From Pseudomonadota bacterium (GTDB lineage Bacteria; Pseudomonadota; Alphaproteobacteria; Caulobacterales; Caulobacteraceae), in NCBI GenBank assembly GCA_023456105.1, contig JAEYAO010000079.1:1-12348 (forward strand): a DNA stretch of 12,348 nucleotides, in the 5' to 3' direction. Numbering within the stretch: the stretch's first letter is position 1; every line of letters starts with the position of its first letter. The position numbers and the translations under genes are program-made. Below, in pieces: positions 7,939 to 12,348 of the stretch. Under the pieces are notes generated by a model that had not been told where the DNA came from, made no database searches, and saw nothing but the letters and a program-made list of their open reading frames with translations.

Positions 7939-8216
7939 CGCCAGAGACTATGATTGCGCACGCGGGGGCACTGGGCGATCCGCACCATCCAGAGATCGAT
8001 GATCCGGGGCTCGCGCAGACACAGCAGGACGCCGATACCATGAACGACCAGCGCCACCGGTAAGACCCACACCGAGCGGAAGACGAGGAACAGCTCGGCC
8101 GCCAGGATCGCGTTAATGACGAAGTAGTTGTAGGTGACGCCCGCGAACATCTGCGGACGCGTCAGAGCCGTGAAAACGGGCGTCCGTTCAAGGTGATCCA
8201 AGGCGTCAGCCCGCAA
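7917..8216 (-). CDS. virB3: VirB3 inner membrane protein
   Basis: This is a 99-residue protein of about normal VirB3 size. The family signature is clear: LERTPVFTALTRPQMFAGVT near the N-terminus, then two hydrophobic stretches (YFVINAILAAELFLVF and VWVLPVALVVHGIGVLLCL) and the charged REPRIIDLW. VirB3 sits in the inner membrane and associates with VirB4, to which it is fused in some systems. The start is uncertain because there is no ATG. TTG at 8216 and TTG at 8201 are both possible, neither with a convincing ribosome site. The gene overlaps the virB2 stop (8208-8206) if 8216 is used, so re-initiation after virB2 is likely. Its 3' end overlaps virB4 by 22 bases. Confidence 0.9.
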   Translation of the reverse strand: MRADALDHLERTPVFTALTRPQMFAGVTYNYFVINAILAAELFLVFRSVWVLPVALVVHGIGVLLCLREPRIIDLWMVRIAQCPRVRNHSLWRCNSYRP

Positions 8217-8532
8217 AGCCGACGGTGGAGCGGATGCCGGCGACGATGCTGACGGCTCCGAAGAGGATGAAGCAGCCCAGGATCACAACAGCGCCATGGC
8301 GCCAGTTCATCCTGCCGGTCAGCATCAGCATGCCGACGCAGGCAACAGCGACCACCGCCACGACCGTGGCGACTGTGCCCAGCAAAGTGCCCTGCAGCCA
8401 CTGCACCGCCGAAACGATAGGCCCTGAGCCTTGGGGATCCGACAGCGTCGGCATGGCCTGCGCCTTGGCCTGGCCCACCAGCGCTAAGGCGGCGACGAGC
8501 CCGCCATGAAGCGCGCCTGCTAGTTTACGCAT
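8206..8532 (-). CDS. virB2: VirB2/TrbC major pilin
   Basis: This 108-residue pilin precursor has a long signal peptide ending near AKAQA (about residue 26). Two hydrophobic helices follow: TVATVVAVVAVACVGMLML at about 54-72 and GAVVILGCFILFGAVSIVAG at about 79-98. They are joined by the short positive loop TGRMNWRH, typical of VirB2. It is the subunit of the T4SS pilus and the first gene of the VirB series here. I chose ATG 8532 because GGGGGAA at 8545-8539 lies six bases upstream and the signal peptide starts there. The frame is open to 8958, but that upstream part lies over another gene. The 158 bases before it may hold the T4SS promoter. Confidence 0.93.
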   Translation of the reverse strand: MRKLAGALHGGLVAALALVGQAKAQAMPTLSDPQGSGPIVSAVQWLQGTLLGTVATVVAVVAVACVGMLMLTGRMNWRHGAVVILGCFILFGAVSIVAGIRSTVGFAG

Positions 8533-8562
8533 AGGCTGTTCCCCCGAACTCCCGATACCCCA

Positions 8563-8591
8563 TCTATCGCTAAGATTGTGTCGGGCGCCAA
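8563..8591 (-). promoter_or_regulatory. Weak candidate promoter before virB2
   Basis: In the 158-base gap before virB2, the minus strand has TTGGCG (8591-8586), a 17-base spacer and GATAGA (8568-8563). Neither box is a strong match, but the position, about 30 bases before the virB2 start, suits a T4SS promoter. The gap is the longest one between 10363 and 687, which also makes it the likeliest place. Confidence 0.22.
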
Positions 8592-8690
8592 GCCTGATCC
8601 GATCGTCGTGTTCACTTGTGAAGCGAGAAGCAACAGTCACTATACGCCACCCACTAGCCCTGGAATATCCAAGGCCTGACTCGCCCTTCC

Positions 8691-9248
8691 TCATGGAACC
8701 GGGAAGATCGATCGTCCCTCGCCATGTCCCCAGCGTAGATAATGCTGGAGCGGGTCCACCGACCCCGTGTCCGGGTAGTTGGCGTGATAGCCGGTCGTGG
8801 AGAACTCTGGCGATGGATTGCGGCCAGCCTGCCAGCCACCCGTGTGATAGTCGGTCAGAGGATTGGCGCCTTGGGGCACGTTGTAGGTCGCGCGGTACCA
8901 CGCTGTATCGAAGTACCGGTTCGGCCAGCGGTTCTCCGACGCGCCCCAGTGGGTCCAATGATGATATGGGTCCACGCCAGCCGCGAGGATGTCAGGGTAG
9001 GTCTGCAGGTAGAAGTACGGATCGAAGCCGTCCTCGGTGACTTGCCAGCTGCCAACGGCATTGCAGCAGCGGCGAGACCCTCGGTTTTCCGCATTGTCCA
9101 CTACATAGGCCGTGGTATTCGCGCTGTTGGAGCCAGATGTGCGCAGGCGTCCGTGCGCATCATAGCCGTAGAGCGTCGTCTGCTGCGCGAGCGTCGGTGC
9201 GCCGTATGTGGAGACGAGGATCACCAGAACGCAGCCAAGCCTTTTCAT
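8691..9248 (-). CDS. Secreted single-YD protein with three short tandem repeats
   Basis: This 185-residue protein has a signal peptide at 1-21 (cleavage after TLA), then QQ, then one YD repeat at about 25-57 (LYGYDAHGRLRTS, spacer, AENRGS). A Cys-Cys pair (61-62) follows. The rest is three copies of a 35-38 residue unit starting at F75, F113 and F149. Each copy runs from a Phe through a Tyr pair and a (D/N)P step to H/Y, W/G and a Gly-rich turn. The last reads VDPLQHYLRWGHGEGRS. Units of this type (FDxxYYLxxNPDVAAAGVNP-like) recur in alphaproteobacterial surface and glycosyl-related proteins; this is from memory and no enzymatic role follows. ATG 9248 is chosen for its GGAGG site. The gene starts 68 bases after the stop of the upstream YD gene and is probably co-transcribed with it. 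The function is unknown. Confidence 0.8.
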   Translation of the reverse strand: MKRLGCVLVILVSTYGAPTLAQQTTLYGYDAHGRLRTSGSNSANTTAYVVDNAENRGSRRCCNAVGSWQVTEDGFDPYFYLQTYPDILAAGVDPYHHWTHWGASENRWPNRYFDTAWYRATYNVPQGANPLTDYHTGGWQAGRNPSPEFSTTGYHANYPDTGSVDPLQHYLRWGHGEGRSIFPVP

Positions 9249-9250
9249 GA

Positions 9251-9258
9251 TCACCTCC
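9251..9258 (-). promoter_or_regulatory. Ribosome binding site fixing the start at 9248
   Basis: GGAGGTGA on the minus strand (9258-9251) ends GGAGG five bases before ATG 9248. An earlier in-frame ATG at 9260 lies before this site and would add four residues ahead of the signal peptide, so 9248 is preferred. Confidence 0.7.
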
Positions 9259-9316
9259 ATGGGGCTTCATCGATGTTGACCGAGCGCCTCATCTAGACGG
9301 ACAGCTTCGCCGAGGG

Positions 9317-10363
9317 TCAGCGGTAGCCGATCTCGCTCACACGCATCTTGATCGTGGGCCGGTGGAAGGTGCGGAACTCGAGCGCGTGTCCAGCACGGCT
9401 TGGGTCCATCGTGAACGGGAGCTCGAAGGTCTGATAGGTGTACGGCGTCCGCCAGCGATTGCGCGGCAGGTTGATGGCCGCCAGCTGCTGGCCGGCCGTC
9501 GCGTCCCAAACATCCAGCACGGCGACCGGTTCGTCGGTATCGGAGCCGATGTTATGGTCAACCAGGATGTTCCAGACCGCGACGCGGTGGCCGACAGGAA
9601 CATCGGTCGTGTAGGGACCATAGGTCATGTGCGCCGCGGGCTGATGGATGTCGGAGGCCCAGCCGTCCGCCTCTTGGTAGCCTGAGCCATGTGGCAGCGT
9701 CCGCGCGTCCCATGACACGATCGTCTCGCTGGCCATGCCGGGACGATAACCAATCCGATCTACCCGCATGTGGATCGTCGGCACATGATAGGTGCGGAAC
9801 TCGAACGAATGACCCGCCCGGCTGGGATCGACCGTGAACGGCAGCTCGAAGGTTTGATACGACCATGGCGCCCGCCACTTATTGCGAGTCAAGTTGAGGT
9901 GCGCGAGTTGCTCACCGGTGTTCGCATCTCGCACGTCTAGCACGGCAACCGGCTCGTCGTTGTCGGAGCCGATGTTGTGGTCGACCAGGATGCTCCACAC
10001 GGCGACACCCGAACCCACCGGGACGTTGGTAGAGAAGGGACCGTAGGTCATGTGCGCGGCAGGCTGGTGGATGTTGGACGCCCAGCCGTCGGCCTCGCGG
10101 AAGCCCGAGCCGTGAGGCAGGTCCTCCGCCTCCCACGATATCGTCATCTGGTTGTAGGTTTTGCGATGGCTGCGGTTGTCGGCGAAGTCGTGACTGTAGG
10201 TGGTGGTCTTTCCCGCTGATGCGGAGGAGGAGACTACTCGACCGTGAGCGTCATAGCTGTAGGTGCTCGATTGCTGTCCCTCCGCGGATGACGGCGAGGC
10301 CAGAGAACTCAACGTGGCCAGGGCCACGTAAGTCCAAAGGCTCATCTTGGCCAGATCGCTCAT
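9317..10363 (-). CDS. Secreted single-YD protein with two 133-residue beta-rich domains
   Basis: This 348-residue protein has a signal peptide at about 1-27 (cleavage near SPSSA), then EGQQ, and one YD repeat at about 34-64 (TYSYDAHGRVVSS, spacer, FADNRSH). Two tandem domains follow at 75-207 and 216-348, each exactly 133 residues and about 75% identical by hand count. Each has LPHGSG, EADGWAS, AAHMTYGP, VDHNIGSD, VAVLDV, YQTFELPF and MRV, an alternating pattern that looks like a beta-sandwich. Family memory suggests a lectin-like or galactose-binding-like role, but this is an inference. The last residues are IGYR, so the protein ends precisely at a domain end. I chose ATG 10363 over 10369 because of the ribosome site spacing. 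The upstream DNA is an IS6 remnant, so its promoter must be inside or beyond that remnant. Confidence 0.82.
   Translation of the reverse strand: MSDLAKMSLWTYVALATLSSLASPSSAEGQQSSTYSYDAHGRVVSSSASAGKTTTYSHDFADNRSHRKTYNQMTISWEAEDLPHGSGFREADGWASNIHQPAAHMTYGPFSTNVPVGSGVAVWSILVDHNIGSDNDEPVAVLDVRDANTGEQLAHLNLTRNKWRAPWSYQTFELPFTVDPSRAGHSFEFRTYHVPTIHMRVDRIGYRPGMASETIVSWDARTLPHGSGYQEADGWASDIHQPAAHMTYGPYTTDVPVGHRVAVWNILVDHNIGSDTDEPVAVLDVWDATAGQQLAAINLPRNRWRTPYTYQTFELPFTMDPSRAGHALEFRTFHRPTIKMRVSEIGYR
9320..9718 (-). repeat. Second copy of the 133-residue domain
   Basis: This encodes residues 216-348 of the 348-residue YD protein. It aligns without gaps to the copy at 9743-10141; I count about 33 differences in 133 residues, many of them conservative (F/Y, N/D, K/R). 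The DNA is also visibly similar, so the pair arose by tandem duplication with later drift. Confidence 0.85.
9743..10141 (-). repeat. First copy of the 133-residue domain
   Basis: This encodes residues 75-207 of the same protein. An eight-residue linker (PGMASETI) separates it from the second copy, giving a period of 141 residues (423 bases). Confidence 0.85.
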
Positions 10364-10370
10364 CGACATA

Positions 10371-10378
10371 CTCCTTCT
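10371..10378 (-). promoter_or_regulatory. Ribosome binding site fixing the start at 10363
   Basis: AGAAGGAG on the minus strand (10378-10371) lies seven bases before ATG 10363. It is only one base before the other in-frame ATG at 10369, which is too close. The start at 10363 is therefore the likely one. Confidence 0.65.
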
Positions 10379-10389
10379 GAGTTGCTCAG
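10377..10389 (-). promoter_or_regulatory. Small inverted repeat touching the ribosome site
   Basis: CTGAG-CAA-CTCAG forms a perfect 5-bp stem. Its last two bases are the first two of the AGAAGGAG ribosome site. It could slightly modulate translation, but stems this short also occur by chance. Confidence 0.2.
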
Positions 10390-10532
10390 CTTCGGATACT
10401 CAGGCATTCACACGCTGCGACAAGAGCTATCCCACATCCCTAAGGCACAAGCTTAAAGCAAAAGTAGAGCCACACTGCATGCCGGATCACCTCAGCCGGG
10501 AAGCGATGGAGCTTGAACGACCGTGGCTTCAT
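10390..10532 (-). pseudogene. Broken N-terminus of an IS6-family transposase
   Basis: From ATG 10532 the minus strand encodes 30 residues: MKPRSFKLHRFPAEVIRHAV, then WLYFCFKLVP and a TAG stop at 10442-10440. The FxxHRFPxEVIRHAVWLYF start is that of the IS6-family transposases common in alphaproteobacteria. After a shift of frame the homology continues as LRDVG*LLSQR (family-like LRDVEELLAER), and a little further with more stops. Nothing of the DDE catalytic domain follows; the sequence runs into the leader of the YD gene at 10363. The copy is therefore both frameshifted and truncated, and cannot be active. It is too short for ordinary gene callers. Confidence 0.75.
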
Positions 10533-10604
10533 GGAAACCGCCTCCACCACAGGCGCTTAGCCGCGCCCCAAGTGGAGACAAGGCAGCGTCAGACTGACAG
10601 CACC
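10530..10604 (-). mobile_element. IS6-family left end, copy B (attached to the transposase remnant)
   Basis: On the minus strand this copy begins GGTGCTGTCAGTCTGACG at 10604. It runs through CCACTTGG and TAAGCGCCTGTG to the transposase ATG at 10532. The GGTGCTGT start fits the usual GG-x-x-CTGT terminal sequence of the IS6 family, and the leader length is right for this group. The other end of the element is absent. Confidence 0.55.
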
Positions 10605-10614
10605 CAGCGGAATG

Positions 10615-10685
10615 ATGGATTTGCCTCCGTCACAGGCGCTTAACCGCACTCCAAGTGGACCTTTTCCGCGCAGACCGACAGCACC
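10615..10685 (-). mobile_element. IS6-family left end, copy A (orphan)
   Basis: This is an imperfect direct repeat of copy B. It begins GGTGCTGTCGGTCTGCG at 10685, shares CCACTTGG and TTAAGCGCCTGTGACGGAGG, and stops at the base where the transposase start would be (AAATCCAT). About ten bases separate it from copy B. It is not followed by coding sequence of its own, so it is either a leftover of an earlier insertion at the same place or of a tandem IS arrangement. Confidence 0.5.
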
Positions 10686-10742
10686 AAACGTTCTAATCAC
10701 CCCTGAAATGTCCTTTGCTCTCCTACCAGAAGTATGGCCGTA

Positions 10743-11114
10743 TTACTCGCCATGACGACGTAGGCAGTCTATGATGCGGCTCATTGTTTGGGTTCCGGAA
10801 TCCTTCTCGTCATCTGTCTCTAGGTAGAGGGAGACAGTTAGACGAGATTGCTGAACTGAGTTCTGCCCGGAAATTACGTACTGTGGGTCTCTAACAGAGA
10901 AGGAGTAAATGGTTCGATTTTTGACGTTGTACAATCTCGACTGGAAAGTGGTGGGTGGCCCGGGGGTGCAGGATAACAGTGTCTGATCTATCTGACGGTA
11001 GTCGGAGCTGTGCAAGGCTACGTTAGTGGTAATAAACGGTATAAGTACATCGCTTTCTAAGCATCCAGATAGTTGAAGGCAAGAAAGAGCTGAGACTGCG
11101 GTACGTATCAACAT
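10743..11114 (-). CDS. Small lipoprotein, candidate immunity protein of the RHS C-terminus
   Basis: This 123-residue protein begins MLIRTAVSALSCLQ and has the perfect lipobox LSGC, giving a lipidated Cys at position 18. The next residue is Leu rather than Asp, which in well-studied Gram-negatives favours outer membrane sorting. The mature part (about 105 residues) has alternating polar and hydrophobic stretches such as QSRLYNVKNRTIYSFSV and QSRLTVSLYLE, consistent with a small beta-rich fold. Its end is helical and basic (MSRIIDCLRRHG). The ATG at 11114 lies inside the end of the RHS gene (ATGTTGA, 7-base overlap), so the two are translationally coupled. In polymorphic toxin loci a small gene directly after the RHS tip is normally the immunity gene; that role is inferred from position. 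The base composition is lower in GC than the T4SS genes, as in many toxin-immunity cassettes. I recognise no family. Confidence 0.7.
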   Translation of the reverse strand: MLIRTAVSALSCLQLSGCLESDVLIPFITTNVALHSSDYRQIDQTLLSCTPGPPTTFQSRLYNVKNRTIYSFSVRDPQYVISGQNSVQQSRLTVSLYLETDDEKDSGTQTMSRIIDCLRRHGE

Positions 11115-11731
11115 GAGGGATACTGCTCTCGCGCCATTCTTGCCAGCTGCCGATCAAAATTGTCGAACGCAAGCTTACCAACAAGCTGATTAAAGATGTG
11201 TGACGGTATCATAATATTGCTAGATACATAGCCGTTTCCATACGTCTGGACCCGCCAAGAGGAGCCGGTATTATAAAGGCAACGATCTGCGGTACCTTCG
11301 AATATATGCCGCCCAGGAACCGCAACGTTTGTGGCGCACAGGCCGTCGTTGTACTCTGAAACCGTAACCTCCCCAACGGGGAAGCCCAACACGCGGACTC
11401 TCACTAGGTCACGGTCGAAGACAGATCGGCTGCCTTGACCTGGTACTTGAGCGGATCGTCGTAGTGCAGTTGCTTCGGCCGCCGATAAGGCGCCACTTCG
11501 GCATATCTCATTATCAGCAACGTAAGTGTGACCAGCATCACCTCCGCCCCCGCCGCCACTGTCACCTAATCCGCTGCCAGAGTTGCCGAAGCTGATAGGT
11601 ACAACTGAAGGAAAGCTCAGGTCTGGGCAGCTTTGCGAGAAACTGCCTGGTTTATACGCGCCAGTCTCCTTGTTCCGGAGATGTACACCAGTGCAACCCG
11701 GCGAAACATCCGGTGCACCGTCGGCTTGAGC
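11108..11731 (-). other. Variable C-terminal tip of the RHS protein, putative toxin region
   Basis: This is the segment after the DPSGL core end. It starts with a stretch (GCTGVHLRNKETG) of the kind that often follows the core in alphaproteobacterial RHS proteins. A Gly/Ser linker with six Gly in a row comes next, then a domain of about 135 residues (from TYVADNEICRSG) with four cysteines and a helical end (QLVGKLAFDNFDRQLARMA). I see no known nuclease, deaminase, ADP-ribosyl transferase or peptidase motif. The cysteines and the lipoprotein partner suggest it works outside the cytoplasm, which is an inference. Base composition falls in this segment compared with the core. Confidence 0.55.
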
Positions 11732-12348
11732 CAATCCGCTGGGATCAGTCCAGTTCACCGGATCGGCCCCGACGTAACCGTAGAGGTTGGCTCCGTCTCC
11801 GTACCCGATGGGATCGGTTTGCATGAACCGGCCGAGTTGGGGGGCGTAGGCGCGGGCTCGGTAGTGGTAGAGGTTGGCCTGCGGCATCCACATCTGGCCG
11901 GTGTACTGAAAGCGGCCTGCGTTGTTGACACCAGGCTGGCCGTACTCGTCGTAGGTGTTGATGCTGAGGGCGGCTCCCGAGCCGTTAGTGTATGCGATCA
12001 CCGACCGCCGCTCGTCAGCCGCCATCCAACGGCGGTCGTAGGCTGACCCTTCGTAGACTAGGAGGTGTTCGTCTAGGCCAAGGCCTGGCACGAAGCGCCT
12101 CAGCAGATTGCCCGAGCCGTCGTATTCGCCGATCGCCTGCTGGCCGTCGTAGAGGAAGCGATATGTGGCCGAGCCTGATGTCTGATACAGCCGGCCCGTC
12201 GGGTCGTACGAGAGGCTGGATCCGTTGGCCCCGGTCAGTTCGTTCAGGCCGTTGTAGCTGAAGGATCCCAGCCCCGGGGCCGAGGTGATGTTGCCGCGGC
12301 CGTCATAGCCGACCGCCTGACCGCCGACGCCCGTGACCTGGTTCTTGC
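11108..12348 (-). CDS. RHS/YD-repeat protein, C-terminal part (partial)
   Basis: The reading frame is open to the right edge, giving 412 visible residues; the N-terminal part lies outside. YD-type units are seen first (VGYDGRGNITS, LSYDPTGRLYQTSG, FLYDGQQAIGEYDGSGN). Next comes the RHS core, about 11953-11732, with YDEYGQPG, YRARAYAPQLGRFMQTDPIG, NLYGYVGADPVN and the closing DPSGL. RHS proteins form a hollow shell of YD repeats around a C-terminal tip that is usually toxic and changes from strain to strain. After DPSGL this tip is 207 residues with six cysteines, and it ends EQYPSC. A GTG at 12091 is only an internal codon, not a start. The stop overlaps the next gene. The protein is probably a large cell-surface or secreted one; a Sec signal peptide at its real start is expected but not visible. 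Confidence 0.92.
   Translation of the reverse strand, partial: KNQVTGVGGQAVGYDGRGNITSAPGLGSFSYNGLNELTGANGSSLSYDPTGRLYQTSGSATYRFLYDGQQAIGEYDGSGNLLRRFVPGLGLDEHLLVYEGSAYDRRWMAADERRSVIAYTNGSGAALSINTYDEYGQPGVNNAGRFQYTGQMWMPQANLYHYRARAYAPQLGRFMQTDPIGYGDGANLYGYVGADPVNWTDPSGLAQADGAPDVSPGCTGVHLRNKETGAYKPGSFSQSCPDLSFPSVVPISFGNSGSGLGDSGGGGGGDAGHTYVADNEICRSGALSAAEATALRRSAQVPGQGSRSVFDRDLVRVRVLGFPVGEVTVSEYNDGLCATNVAVPGRHIFEGTADRCLYNTGSSWRVQTYGNGYVSSNIMIPSHIFNQLVGKLAFDNFDRQLARMAREQYPSC

Noticed and set aside
8533..8958. Extension of virB2 upstream to 8958
   Set aside because: The added part would overlap the 185-residue YD gene in another frame. The true pilin signal peptide starts at 8532 with a good ribosome site.
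9320..10141. CRISPR or other DNA-level repeat array
   Set aside because: There are only two long copies, they are coding, and the drift is mostly conservative at the protein level. It is a domain duplication. I saw no CRISPR array and no tRNA or rRNA gene in the window.
10391..10420. Promoter TTGTCG...GTATCC in the IS remnant before the YD gene
   Set aside because: The -10 match is too weak to report as a feature.
11108..12091. Independent RHS fragment starting at GTG 12091
   Set aside because: The frame stays open to the window edge with continuous YD-repeat sequence, so this is an internal codon of a larger gene.

Overview
The window looks like accessory DNA of a high-GC alphaproteobacterium, probably Caulobacterales (Caulobacter, Phenylobacterium or Brevundimonas type). 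The evidence is codon use, the style of the RHS protein and the VirB sequences; the genus is an inference. Every gene I can support reads on the minus strand, so the region is transcribed from right to left.

Right part (about 12348 to 10743, first in transcription order): the last 412 residues of an RHS/YD-repeat protein. It has a classic RHS core followed by a cysteine-containing variable C-terminus. A 7-base overlap leads into a small lipoprotein gene placed like an immunity gene. Next, 10690-10390 holds degenerate remnants of an IS6-family insertion sequence: two copies of its left end and a broken transposase N-terminus.

Middle right (10363 to 8691): two secreted proteins with the same plan, which is a signal peptide, Gln-Gln, exactly one YD repeat, then a C-terminus unrelated between the two. 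In one the C-terminus is a pair of 133-residue beta-rich domains. In the other it is three short Pro/Asp/His/Tyr/Gly repeats.

Centre (8532 to 687): a compact type IV secretion operon in the order virB2-virB3-virB4-virB6-virB8-virB9-virB10-virB11. Most genes are joined by overlapping start and stop codons. No virB1, virB5, virB7, virD4 or relaxase gene is visible here.

Left end (569 to 1): a third protein of the signal-peptide-plus-one-YD type, this one with only an acidic Ser/Asp/Thr tail. It is followed by the first 35 codons of another secreted protein, whose start resembles that of full-length RHS proteins.

The unusual feature is the combination of a minimal T4SS embedded among RHS and single-YD secreted proteins, all in one orientation. 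The single-YD proteins share an N-terminal module and differ completely after it, which suggests a tag carrying exchangeable payloads. Whether the T4SS exports, displays or assembles with these proteins is a hypothesis. The sequence shows the architecture and linkage, not the mechanism.
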